Shown: positions 55,601 through 64,000 of the stretch, in pieces
Layout: every line of letters begins with the position of its first letter
Numbering within the stretch: position 1 is the first letter of the stretch
Origin: Paracentrotus lividus
Taxonomy: Eukaryota > Echinodermata > Echinoidea > Camarodonta > Echinidae
Assembly: GCA_940671915.1 (NCBI GenBank)
Contig: CALNVZ010002100.1
Span: 1,154,061-1,218,060 of the forward strand
Length of the DNA stretch: 64,000 nucleotides
Direction: 5' to 3'
Program-made: the position numbers and the translations under genes
The notes under the pieces: generated by a model
What the model was told of the DNA's origin: nothing
Seen by the model: only the letters and a program-made list of their open reading frames with translations
Database searches by the model: none

Positions 55601-58600
55601 CTTCTGCTCATAATTGCAACCTTTAAGAATTATTAAATCCACACACTTACTCAAAATTCACTAGTAGTATGAGGGTATAAAAATTACTTATTCCATGGAG
55701 CAGTATTTATTTACTTTTTATTTGATAATAATTGCAGATTTCCCCCTCGATACAACCTGAAGCACCGGTTCATATCCACTTGGTCTAACAATAGTTAGTC
55801 TAATTCTCTGTTTGTCTAATGCCACATGGGCTAAACCCATTTGTTCTTCTAACAATTGGTCTAATTTGCAATTGGTCTAAGATATACTTGGTCTAATGAC
55901 CAATTCGTCTAATGTTAAAATAGTCTAATTGCATTTTCGTCTAATGCCCAAATGAATATTTGGTCTATTACCAGTTTGTTACTAGAATTGACCAAGTGGT
56001 GATAGACCATGTGGACATTAGACAAACTGAGCATTAGACAAAGTGGGAATTACACAAAATGGTAAATAGGTGAAGTTCTACTTAGACCAAAAGGTAATTA
56101 GACAAACTGGTTATAGACAAAATAAAATTAGACCATGTGGGATGAGACCAAATGGACATTAGTCAAAGTGGGTTTAGACCAAATGGCAATTTACCGAAGC
56201 ACCAACTTCTAATTTCTAAAGCAACTTTTAAATACAGCATGTATCCCTGAATAAAAGTGTAGCTTCACCTGTTAGCCTCTAATATAAGAAAACTTGTGAT
56301 ATTAATTAGTTCCCATAGATACCATGTGCAAGAAATATGGAATGCAATATAAATACACTGTAACAAATACATCAATGTAAAGGCCCGGTCCCACTGGCGG
56401 GAGGATTAATTGCGCATGAGTTGCATATACAAATTTTGTTCATCTGCAACAAAAAACAAAAACAAAACAAACTATCCACAATTCTTACGCGAATCATCCT
56501 AAAAAGCTAGTGGGACCGCGCCTTAAAAGTGCGTACAATGTAGGCTATAAAGACAAGAAGTTTATTCATTTGTCTCTAACGGCAGGCTATGTTTACACAA
56601 TGTTTTTAGCAGCCATGGCATTCACTTTTATAGTCTAACTTTCTAGAAGTTTTAACTATAAACACACCTGCTTACAAATGGGGTTTATTAATAAAATGAA
56701 AAAAAACAAAAAAACTTCCAAAATAAGACGAGAGGCATGATTACAATGGCTGCTAGGAACGTAGTGTAAACATAGCAATAACACCAAATGTAGTTACTGC
56801 CATTTCAGGACAGTTTTGAGTTTCAGTTGTTCTCAGTTCTTTTTTTTCTTCTGTGAAAAAAAAAAAACAAACTCATATTGCTGCTACAAGTTAATAGATG
56901 TAAGCACTGCACCATAGCAACAGAGTTAGTTATCATGACGATAAGAACCTGCCACCAAACTTACTCTTGACAACCTCACAGAGATCCCCTTCAAAGTCGC
57001 CTGAGCATAGGCATACGAAGTCAGTACCAAAATCTAAGCAAGTACCACCGTTAAGACAATGGGAAGGCTCACATGGGACCGGGGCTTCATACAAGATAAA
57101 ATAACAATGGAACAGTAAAAATATTCAAAAACTGAGGCATCCTTAAGAAATGAGCATCTCATAAGGAATTTTAACACCGAATAAGCTTACACTAGATGCC
57201 CAGTTCTTTTGGGTTAAAAAATTTTAAAGGATATTTTAACAATTTTAGGAGTCTGTGATCTTAAACCTCTGATCTCATAAAACAAAAGCAAGCAGTTCAC
57301 TTTTCATAATGCTTGAGAAGTATCTCACATGAGCAACGCATGTTTTGGGGGCATTTGATTTTAAATGTGACAATATCTTATTGCATGTACATTTTTCTTC
57401 TCTTTACTTTTTTATTCAAATTAACAACATCTAGTTCATCAAACTATAAAATGTTACCGGTAGCGTAATCTTAAAAAGCAAAACCAAAAATGGTGTCTTG
57501 AATAAAAATTATGCTCAACATTGAAAGCTTACCATTCCTTTCCAAATAATGGCAGGTCTTTTAAGTACATGACTAAAACCCTGTAGATTTTTCTTGATAA
57601 CAAGTAAAATCCTATATTTTAAAAGTTGAATAAGAAAAATACTGGTATGTTAAATCTACAGAAACATTTCCCAGCATGAAACGTAGGTAATCCTCTTTCT
57701 TCATTGTTACTTTCATAAATTCTGCCCAGTCAGTAATCAAGTGCACTCTAGTCCTGTTATAACAAGTACAGATACAAGACTTTGTTATAACGAGGCAGTT
57801 TCCCCAAGTCCTGATTTCAAACATGTGTACATGTTATATGTGCTGGTGGGTGTTTCATAAAGAGTTACATAAAGTCGCACTTAACTTCTACATAAATCTT
57901 CTTTTATAACGTGCAATTTAATTGATAGATTACACAATGGCGCGCATCCCCTGAGCATGGTCAGTCCAATGAGGTGATGCGTCACGGTAGTCCATCGGGA
58001 GCCGATGATGACATTGTCTCTCCACTCTGCGATGGCGGCACATGTGGCTCCGCAGCCTGCCCAAAGCTGGAAGCGCACAGGCACCCACAGATGTCAGCTG
58101 AGTAGCATAGACACCAGGGGGGCATTTCATCAAAGGACTTGTCAGACATTTTATCCGACAAACTTTCTCTCAGCCAATCAGATGTAAGCATTTCAGTAGC
58201 TTTTAACAGTTTGTCGGATAAAACGTCCGACAAGTCCTTTGATGAAATGCCCCCCTGCTTATACTTATGATATAAGCTACTTAACTCTTTGTGAAACATC
58301 CCTCAGTATAATGAGATTTTAACAAGGCATGGTCAAGAGCACCTGGTTAAAATGGAAGTGGTTTATATTTATTATTGTGATCTTATGTCTACAGTAAGAA
58401 TGGATTTTATCTTACCTAAGCACACAGTTGATGTATCTTCATCTGAGCTGTCACCACAGTTATCTTTCATATTACATGTTAACTGCTCATTAATACAATG
58501 ATCATTGGAACAGGCATAGTAGTCTCCTGGACACTGCATTCCTCCACCTAGAACCAAAACAATAATAATAACATATTATATAAATAGTGCATGCTCTACA

Positions 58601-61600
58601 ATGCAACATACTAGATTATGTGCACGACAAATACTAAATTATCCCGAGGGCACATTTATTTCACCGAGGCCGTAGGCCGAGGTGAAACAGATGTGCCCGA
58701 GGGATAATTTAGTATTTGGAGTTCACATAGTCAGTAATGTTGCATTAATAGATGCATGCACTATTTATTATAGTAAATAGACCCCTAGATCTTTGACCTT
58801 GCCTAATCTGGTTTTATCTTTGCCAATGTTTGCCAAACTTTTGGTGCTAATTAAGCTATTGTGACGTATATTGTTGCTCCGCGTATCTATTGTTGTGCGC
58901 ACCATTTTACTGTTATTACGCGCTTGCGCAACAAGGCAATCGATTTTACCATTCATTTTAACACAGGTAAAAACCGTTCAACATAACAAAAAACCGTTCA
59001 ACATAACAAAAAAGCGTTCAACATACCAGAATGTTGAACGACACGTGACATCCTTTCAACCAATCACAGCTCGTAAAATACTACCACTATTTACTATTCT
59101 TATTTATATTCCACATACCAAGAATGTTGCAGCAGGATTGGCCAAAAGTCAATCACGTGATTGATTTTAGTTTTCCCATCATCAATCATCACTCGTAGTG
59201 ATAGTACTTTTGAGAATCGCCGATCACTTCAGCGCCCCATAGAGCATGAAGAGCCATAACGCGTCATCAATTATTTTCTAGGATGCGTGAAAAAAAGTGC
59301 ATTGTCACTCGAGTTTTTTGTACTATCATTTTATCATCACGTGCAGCGACGGATAAATTCCTCTGTGACGTAGCAATTCCTTTTTTTTAATTTCTTTGTT
59401 ACGTAACAATCACTTTAGCCCATTTGAGCTGGCCTTCGCGCTAAGTAAATTGCGTGCACTTTAATTGCACGCGTTTATTTTACAAGCGCATTCATTGATG
59501 ACTTGAGTGAATTTTTCTTTTAAAAGATCTCTAGGAAATATTTCATTTTTAAACAAATATTGATTTTCTCCGAGCTCTTGAAATGTTTCAGATGTGGAAT
59601 ATAAAGCAAATAATCACCTTTTGATCCAAATGACGAGGCAAACTATCACTTCCACGGCAAGCTGGATGTACACGCTATCTCTCCTCAGCTTTGCTTCAGA
59701 GGAGATAGCTTATTCAGCTTGCCTGGGAAGTGATAGTCTTCCCATCATTTGGATAAACGGTGATTATTTGCTTAATAGCGCCCTTCCATATAAATTTGCT
59801 CAAGGCGCTTCACATAAAAAAACCAAAACCAAAACACAACAGTAAGAAAGGTGACTTGCTCTCCAAGTTAGTATAAACAGATCAGAGGGAGAACAAATAT
59901 GTCTTCAATTTGTTGTTAAATGTTTGAACTGTTGTACAAGAACGAATTTCAAGAGGAAGACCATTCCAAATTTTGGGACCTGCAAAACTAATAGTATGTT
60001 CACATTTTTTGGCATTGATCTTTGCAATTTTCAAAAGAAGGGGGTCTGTTTGAGATCGTAAAGAGTAATTTGACTGTGTGAGAAATGAAAACATGTTTGA
60101 AATGTATTGAGGAGACAAGTTATGAATAGACTTAAATACAATCAATGCTACTTTAAACAACATTCTCTTGAGGCATAGTACAGTTCATGCATTACAGAAA
60201 GTATGGACTTGAACAAGAAAATACCCACTATGCCCTATCCTCCCCACAACTATAGGTTTAGACCTTTGGTCCACCTGCCTCGATCACATATTGTATAAGC
60301 TACTATTTTTGCATACATATATTTTTGCAATATTGGGCTTGTTTGGGAAATTCGTGAGTGGATAACTTTGTGCATATTTTTGTGATGTTTTCATTGCTTT
60401 AAATAACCTTATGTTAAAGTGGACATTTTTGCCAAGATAGACCACTTATACAGTATTAATATTCTCTTCAGCCGAAAGGAGTCCCTCCAAACAGGATTCT
60501 GCAAACCTTGGCCTCTCTGGCTGTACCTTAATCACTCATGTGCTAAAGTTGGCCAATGAAAGGCCCTAATGGCCAAATGGGGTTTTGAAAATGAAGACCA
60601 GCCAGTTTGTGAATGTGGAGAGGAGGAGATCATGATTCATATCCTGGAATCCAACATCTCTTCCAAAGTTTATCTAACCTCCCTCTTGCCTGATGGGCAG
60701 AAGTCCCAGGTCCAAAGGATTTGGTAATGTCTATGATTCATTGGTTTTTGATCGACCAGAAAATGAATTCCCCTTCAAATTACCAGCACCTATTCAAGTA
60801 CCAAATTACTAACCTGCTTCAATGTAGAATGTGAAGTATGCTTCAAACGAAGCCTCAACGGCTGTTCTTCCCTGCCATCTGATATAAAGGGCTTCTTGTG
60901 AAGACATCACCTGATAATTAGTAGGAGCCATCCGAGCTACGTATAATGCAGGTGCTTCAGATGTTAGACCATCACGTACCTCTAATGAACTGATGTCATC
61001 AGGGTTAGACTTCGAGAAGTCTGATCAATGGTCAGGTAAAAGACAAAGTAAAATATTAAAAGAATAATAATAATGTAGTTATAAAGCATATATTCCATAT
61101 ATCATCTTCAAATGTGATGAAATATTATGTTATGAAGCTACTTAACATTAATGTAATACATACATGTAGTACTTATTACAATACATTTCATATTATATAA
61201 ATAGTGGACAATCTAGAATACAATATACTGGATTATATGTACAACACATAAGTGCATGTTTGTTTCACCAAGGCCGCAGGCCGAGGTGAAATAGACTTGC
61301 ACAAGGGATAATTTAGTTTTGGGAGTTCATATAGGCCAGTAATAGTGTATGATGGAATGTTCACTATTTATTATAGTAAATAGACCCTTAGATCTGGGGT
61401 TTTACCTAATCTGGCTTTATCTTTGCCAAATTTGTGGTGTTCATCAAGCTATTATGACGTGTTGTGCGCATCATTTTACTGTTATTACGTGCTAGCGTAA
61501 TAAGGCAATCGATCAAATCGATACTCTTCCCATTTATTTAACACAGGCATTACCTTACAAAAACGATGGTTATATTGTTCATATGTACAATATAACAAAT

Positions 61601-62593
61601 TTATGTAGGTCACATGGTACTGATTAAGCCAATCACAACTCGAATTTTTCTATCACTATTTACTATAACAGTATAAATCACATTATTCAAAATACTTTTG
61701 TTTCTGTAAAAAAAAAACTCTGATGGACATGATAGAGAGCTTAGAATGAATGTTATTACCAGAATTGGGAGCAAGTACAATTTGCATTTGACTTTCATTT
61801 GTGATTATTAATATTATTAAAGAACATTTTTTAATGCAATCAAGTCAATGAGTAGAAAGAAAATATGACATATACTTAGTATACAAATATTACCCTCATT
61901 GTTTTGTCATTTAGAGTCTGATCTCTCTTATGATGGGACTGGTGCCTATTTCGATAATTGAAATGGCAGGATATCAGAGTGATAGAGTGGGATAACTTTT
62001 CTATGAAAATATAAAGGTTTATGGTAAAGAAACCTATTTGATGTGAAATATGCATTTTCTTGGTGTTGCAGATAATTGTAAATGATCAGTAATATCTTTC
62101 TGTCTGTAATATATTATTAAAAATGAGACCAAAAAAAAAAAAAAAAAATTATGATTATATTACTGTCTCTCCGTAAAGAATAAAAGAGCCACTAACAGCT
62201 AAAATCAATCCCAAATGGGATAAATAAATTTTAAGTTCAATAGCTATGTTATAGTTCCATAGGTCCATAGTTGGGATTGATTTTAAAAGCTAGTGAATAA
62301 CCCTAAGGTGCCAGATAAAAGATCGTCTTGATCAATGAGGTCAGATAAGAGAGGTTGGACTGAATACATAACATATTCCAATTCATGCAATATAGCATCA
62401 AATTCCACTCACACCTATCTATACATACCTTTGATAATCAAGAGAACTTTCATGTGAGATTCTGCTTCAATGTACCAGATGATATCCACATCGAGAGCAG
62501 AATAGAAACCAGATATGTAACCCATAGGTGCAAGCACTGTGTAGGCTACATTCCCTTGGTCCATTGATACACTGGGTATTACTGTACGGGAAT
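46030..62593 (-). CDS. Single-pass membrane protein: CUB-like, LDLa, two EGF, TM, PPxY tail (5'-partial gene)
   Basis: Three-prime part of a large gene; 474 aa are visible (486 with the possible microexon). Exons in order: 62593-62429 and 61020-60814 (CUB-like), 58547-58416 (LDLa), 57084-56965 (EGF), possibly 52895-52860, 48452-48342 (EGF), 47615-47433 (TM), 46535-46030 (tail and stop). Every junction is GT-AG and every internal exon begins and ends in phase 1, so the frame closes without adjustment. The architecture implies a type I surface protein with ligand-binding modules outside and a short adaptor-binding tail. LDLRAD3, LDLRAD4 and PMEPA1 combine LDLa, TM and PPxY motifs, and NETO/LRP12 proteins combine CUB and LDLa, but this exact order is not one I can name. 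The signal peptide and 5' exons are not in the window. Confidence 0.88.
47433..47615 (-). CDS. Receptor exon: transmembrane segment
   Basis: 183 nt, phase 1-1 (acceptor ATTAATAG|GT, donor CATTAG|GTAAGA). A short juxtamembrane stretch with one N-glycosylation sequon (NGS) is followed by a hydrophobic segment of about 21 residues, from SIMIGAFVGAV to LSVCWLIAMA, and the stop-transfer sequence RKRY. This gives an N-out, C-in topology. The intracellular part has a GHHHR stretch. Two cysteines lie within the membrane span. Confidence 0.92.
48342..48452 (-). CDS. Receptor exon: EGF-like domain 2
   Basis: 111 nt, phase 1-1 (acceptor TTCTTCCAG|GT, donor CAATTCC|GTATGT). After a short Thr/Ser linker (RTTTSPD) come six cysteines: CSPMC, INGGQC, then SACQC and GELC, with the N-G-G-x-C and G-x-F-Y-G-x-x-C motifs. 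It is a compact EGF of the teneurin/tenascin-like short type. The intron upstream is about 8.5 kb and holds the second mariner-type element and the candidate microexon. Confidence 0.9.
49257..50314. mobile_element. Non-autonomous mariner-type element, copy 2 (1058 bp)
   Basis: Same family as 1971-3025 in the opposite orientation: it begins CAGGGTGACCCAG and ends CGGAAACACCCTG, flanked by TA at 49255-49256 and 50315-50316. Similarity to copy 1 is high over the full length by eye. It sits in the intron between the two EGF exons of the receptor gene. Open frames seen inside are by-products of the repeated unit. Confidence 0.92.
50317..52500. other. Receptor intron, no further exon recognised
   Basis: Intron sequence between EGF exons. 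A minus-strand ATG with a strong donor (GAAGGG|GTAAGC near 52310-52340) could be an alternative first exon in phase 1, but has no other support. Confidence 0.5.
52554..52655. repeat. (GA)n microsatellite
   Basis: About 100 bp of GA repeats with a few AAGAGG interruptions, in the receptor intron about 200 bp from the candidate microexon. A chance Arg-Glu repeat frame here is not a gene. Confidence 0.97.
52860..52895 (-). CDS. Candidate 36-nt microexon in the EGF-EGF linker
   Basis: Minus-strand sequence with a good polypyrimidine tract and acceptor (CTACTGTCTTACAG|TTTGTC), a 36-nt open segment in phase 1-1 and a donor CTCCAG|GTTATC. Spliced between EGF exon 1 and EGF exon 2 it would add ICPSSNGNSITP and then a Gly, keeping the frame. 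The peptide is Ser/Pro-rich like a stalk. Length and frame agree by chance at a meaningful rate, the donor is only moderate, and an unpaired cysteine would be added, so this is a candidate only. Confidence 0.35.
54160..54215 (+). repeat. Hairpin plus AATAAA, possible retroelement 3' end
   Basis: GCCTGATG and CATCAGGC form a stem around GTGAAGCCTCA, followed by AATGAAATAATAAACA. LINE and SINE 3' ends often have such a stem-loop before the tail. Upstream 53540-53840 has an unbroken but unrecognised reading frame on both strands. Confidence 0.35.
55767..56195. mobile_element. TU-like foldback element (429 bp) built of GTCTAAT units
   Basis: Flanked by an 8-bp direct repeat GAAGCACC (55759-55766 and 56196-56203). 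The left half has about 11 degenerate units of roughly 15-22 bp around GGTCTAAT; the right half has about 11 units around ATTAGACCA, so the whole is a large inverted repeat made of short tandem repeats. The ends are GGTTCATATCCA and, inverted, GGTAAATTGCCA. This matches the described design of sea urchin TU foldback transposons. No coding sequence. Confidence 0.85.
56378..56526. mobile_element. Small MITE, AGGCCCGGTCCCACT family
   Basis: Left end TAAAGGCCCGGTCCCACTGG, right end GCTAGTGGGACCGCGCCTTA; the inverted repeat is about 20 bp with few mismatches. AT-rich interior with no open frame. It lies in a receptor intron, downstream of the TU-like foldback. Confidence 0.82.
56965..57084 (-). 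CDS. Receptor exon: EGF-like domain 1
   Basis: 120 nt, phase 1-1 (acceptor TATGAAG|CC, donor TCAAGA|GTAAGT). Six cysteines in EGF spacing: CEPSHC, LNGGTC, then FVCLC and DLC, with the typical N-G-G-x-C and G-D-F-x-G-x-x-C motifs. The D/N-x-D/N-E calcium consensus is not seen before the first cysteine, so this is probably a non-calcium-binding EGF repeat. It lies 1.3 kb downstream of the LDLa exon. Confidence 0.9.
57847..58304. mobile_element. Outer MITE, GGGTGTTTCATAAAG family, carrying a nested insertion
   Basis: Left end GGGTGTTTCATAAAGAGTTA and right end TAACTCTTTGTGAAACATCC form a terminal inverted repeat of about 20 bp. The interior contains GCGCGCATCCCCTGAGCATG and other GC-richer sequence. 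A second MITE (58115-58257) lies within it near the right end, so the outer element is the older one. In a receptor intron. Confidence 0.78.
58115..58257. mobile_element. Nested MITE, AAAGGACTTGTCGG family
   Basis: Near-perfect palindrome of 143 bp from CAGGGGGGCATTTCATC to GATGAAATGCCCCCCTG, with inner TTGTCAGACATTTTATCC and GGATAAAACGTCCGACAA arms and a CAGCCAATCAGATG centre. It has inserted into another foldback. It is the best preserved of the three copies of this family. Confidence 0.9.
58416..58547 (-). CDS. Receptor exon: LDL-receptor class A domain
   Basis: 132 nt, phase 1-1 (acceptor GGTTCTAG|GT, donor GCTTAG|GTAAGA). The peptide has the six cysteines of an LDLa module in order: CPGDYYACSNDHC, then C after NEQLT, C in DNCGDSSDED and a final C in TVCL. 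The acidic calcium-cage motif D-x-C-x-D-x-S-D-E is intact in DNCGDSSDED, so calcium binding and a folded domain are expected. A single LDLa module occupies exactly one exon. Confidence 0.93.
58577..59096. mobile_element. MITE of about 500 bp with central GGCCGTAGGCC hairpin, copy 1
   Basis: Shares with 61194-61668, in order: ATAAATAGTG, TTTCACC-AGGCCG hairpin, GGGATAATTTAGT, TATTTATTATAGTAAATAGA, CCTAATCTGG, TTTATCTTTGCCAA, TTTTACTGTTATTACG, CCAATCACA and CACTATTTACTAT. The ends ATAAATAGTG and CACTATTTA are complementary. It contains a triple 19-20 bp repeat around CCGTTCAACATAAC (58973-59031) not seen in the other copy. Confidence 0.8.
59606..59771. repeat. Long imperfect hairpin, arms about 75-80 bp
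   Basis: The arm starting GCAAATAATCACC and containing ATCCAAATGA, ACTATCACTTCC, GGCAAGCTG, GCTATCTC and CTC pairs with the inverse arm ending GGTGATTATTTGC. The loop is about 12 nt (AGCTTTGCTTCA). No other copy is in the window. It could be a MITE or, if transcribed with the receptor pre-mRNA on either strand, a hairpin RNA source. Confidence 0.75.
59880..60175 (-). mobile_element. LINE reverse transcriptase C-terminal remnant
   Basis: An open stretch of 93 codons reads LIVFKSIHNLSPQYISNMF, then SYSLRSQ-type sequence (NYSLRSQTD), FAGPKIWNGLPLEIRS and FNNKLKTYLF. This is the characteristic C-terminal tail of CR1/L2-type LINE ORF2 proteins. It lies in a receptor intron, in the same orientation as the gene, and ends in a stop shortly after KTYLFSL. 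It is not an exon: no flanking splice sites fit. Confidence 0.85.
60470..60730 (+). mobile_element. LINE ORF2 C-terminal zinc-knuckle remnant
   Basis: Plus-strand reading around 60575-60660 gives KWGFENEDQPVCECGEEEIM then IHILES, matching the K-W-G-x-x-x-x-P-x-C-x-C-G-x-x-E-T-x-x-H-x-x-x-x-C region at the end of jockey/I-type LINE proteins; the His is present but the final Cys is replaced. Upstream and downstream the frame is broken. It lies about 85 bp from a receptor CUB exon, in antisense orientation. Confidence 0.6.
60814..61020 (-). CDS. Receptor exon: second half of CUB-like domain
   Basis: 207 nt, phase 1-1 (acceptor TTGATCAG|AC, donor GAAGCAG|GTTAGT). The peptide begins DFSKSNPDDISSLEVRDG, the CUB strand plus L-x-V-x-D-G motif, and ends with VMSSQEALYIRW and FEAYFTFY, which resemble the closing CUB strands (S-x-x-x-L-x-I-x-F and G-F-x-A-x-Y). 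No cysteine is encoded in either CUB exon, so both canonical CUB disulfides are missing. The domain assignment rests on pattern, not on a profile search. Confidence 0.82.
61194..61668. mobile_element. MITE of about 500 bp with central hairpin, copy 2
   Basis: Diverged copy of 58577-59096 in the same orientation, in the next upstream intron of the same gene. The central hairpin reads TTTCACCAAGGCCGCAGGCC and its arm GGTGAAATAG. Confidence 0.8.
62429..62593 (-). CDS. Receptor exon: first half of CUB-like domain
   Basis: 165 nt, phase 1 at both ends (acceptor TTGTTTAG|AT, donor ATCAAAG|GTATGT). The peptide includes APMGYISGFYS and DVDIIWYIEAES, matching the CUB pattern of a G-x-I-x-S-x-x-Y turn followed by x-W-x-I, and then a V-L-L-I strand. 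The cysteine expected just before the W-x-I motif is isoleucine here. This is the most upstream exon of the gene recognised in the window; 62594-64000 gave no further exon. Confidence 0.8.
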
Positions 62594-64000
62594 CTAAACA
62601 ATTCAAGGAATACAAGAGAAAAAATATATTTCGCATGTATAATGTCAAGATATTACAACTTGTTTGAATCATTTGTGTATCTTGTGAATATCATGTAAGA
62701 TACTAAAGCTCATATTTCATGTTAATATAAACATTGTATAAGAACTTTGTACATGTAAGTTCCATAATTGATTTATGTTTACCAAATGGAATTTTTTTTT
62801 TTAAATTAAAAAATGATAGGATCTACATATAATTTTCATTTTCATTTTACAGTGTAACAGCTCTTTTGAGGTTATGAAATTACCAAAAAGGATGAATCGG
62901 TTATATAAATGGTCCAGGATTGGAGGTTTCAAAATACCTGCGGTCATATTCAAACGCGAGTGACACAACATAGAAGGGCGCATATCTTTGCACTTGTAGG
63001 TTATGAAAGGATCATGACTACCATATTATGTATATTGTAGGAGTGGCATGTGTCATTAACAGTTGGATTTAAATTTTACAATTGGTCCTGGAAATTATGA
63101 TTAAAAAACAGTGCGTGAGTGACACGACAGAAAAAAGACATGGGTTTCTGATCATCATTGGTTATGGCTGGATTTGTGCCCAAGAAGATCTCTATGGGTA
63201 CCATAAGTGCTGGTATATGTACATGAATAGTGTACCTCTCTGACATTTATTGTATTTTTTAATCATTCCCTCTATGTGGAAAATGGTCCACCTCTATGTG
63301 TCGTGAGTGACACAACATCCAAAACGTGAGTGACATGACCAGTGCCTTAAATGCAACAATTCAAGTAAATACCTAGGTCGAAATTACCTATGTGTATATA
63401 TATATGCCTTGTTAGAGTAGTCCCTGATAATTACTTTAAGCAAAAAAAATCTGAAAAAAGTGACTAGTATAAGAATAAGAGACATTTAAAGCACCATAGT
63501 CCAATATGTGCAAATTCCTGTTTGATCAATTATTCAGCGTAAGAAAACTGGATCACATAATGTTTGAACTTAAATGACTGGTTGTATTGTAAAGGAGCTT
63601 TTTTGTTGATTTTAGATCCTAATTTGCATTTTTAAATGCACAGCGCCACATTAAAATTTCAGGTAAATGTCTCACTTAGTTTGAATATGATCCTGTAGGC
63701 CTACAGTCCACTCCCATTTTAACGAGGTATATGTACTTGAAACCAAATCAACTGCCTTACTATAATCATATCTCTTTATACTGAACACAGAGACACAAAA
63801 AGAATGAAAAATTATGAACATGTTTGAAATCAGGAATAGGAGAATTGCCTTCTCACATACTGATGATAAAATCTTATTAATCTGTACTCGATATAATGGG
63901 AGTTGACTGTACCAAATTTGAGGTTTACATGGTTTATCAAATGATGGAGTTGATAGCAAATAGCTTTTAGACAGTTTTCAAAATACTACCCCCCAGGCAG
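62594..64000. other. Intron upstream of the first visible receptor exon
   Basis: No exon recognised. Contains four scattered copies of a GTGAGTGACAC-like motif (62956-63339) and AT-rich sequence. Confidence 0.5.

Overview
The window looks like one scaffold piece of an intron-rich, AT-rich metazoan genome with few genes and many short inverted-repeat elements. The likely source is a marine deuterostome, most probably a sea urchin or other echinoderm. This is an inference from the foldback/MITE content (including a foldback built like the sea urchin TU elements), the CR1/jockey-type LINE remnants and the style of the genes; no species marker was found. There are no prokaryotic operons, phage genes or CRISPR arrays. 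Nearly all open frames are chance frames in introns, intergenic DNA or repeats.

Layout. 1-11258: no gene. It holds two near-identical blocks (1782-7038 and 7064-11258) on either side of a 25-N gap, best read as two unmerged haplotype contig ends. A 1055-bp mariner-type element is present in one block and absent from the other. 11296-32190: gene-poor DNA with foldback elements, a roughly 286-bp tandem repeat (16988-17825), an eight-unit roughly 88-bp tandem repeat rich in CRE-like sites (19354-20055), several MITE families and a decayed minus-strand LINE (28915-30330). 32195-33575: a plus-strand, 5'-truncated, frameshifted LINE with recognisable reverse transcriptase motifs.

33732-36626, minus strand: a complete four-exon flavin-containing monooxygenase gene (433 aa) with all splice sites and phases consistent. 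36640-46000: no recognised gene; repeats, homopolymer tracts and a LINE tail.

46030-62593, minus strand: the 3' part of a large single-pass membrane protein gene whose 5' end lies beyond the window. In transcript order its exons encode a cysteine-free CUB-like domain (two exons), an LDL-receptor class A domain, an EGF-like domain, a possible 36-nt linker exon, a second EGF-like domain, a transmembrane segment, and a cytoplasmic tail with two PPxY motifs and a triple RRDS repeat. Every internal exon is phase 1-1. Its introns hold a second mariner-type copy, the TU-like foldback, nested MITEs and two LINE remnants.

The two genes show no functional link: one is an intracellular flavin enzyme and the other a presumed cell-surface receptor or adaptor whose tail could recruit WW-domain (Nedd4-type) proteins. 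The most interesting items are the heterozygous transposon insertion, the cysteine-free CUB plus PPxY receptor, the C-terminal codons echoed in its 3' flank, the CRE-bearing satellite and the TU-like foldback.
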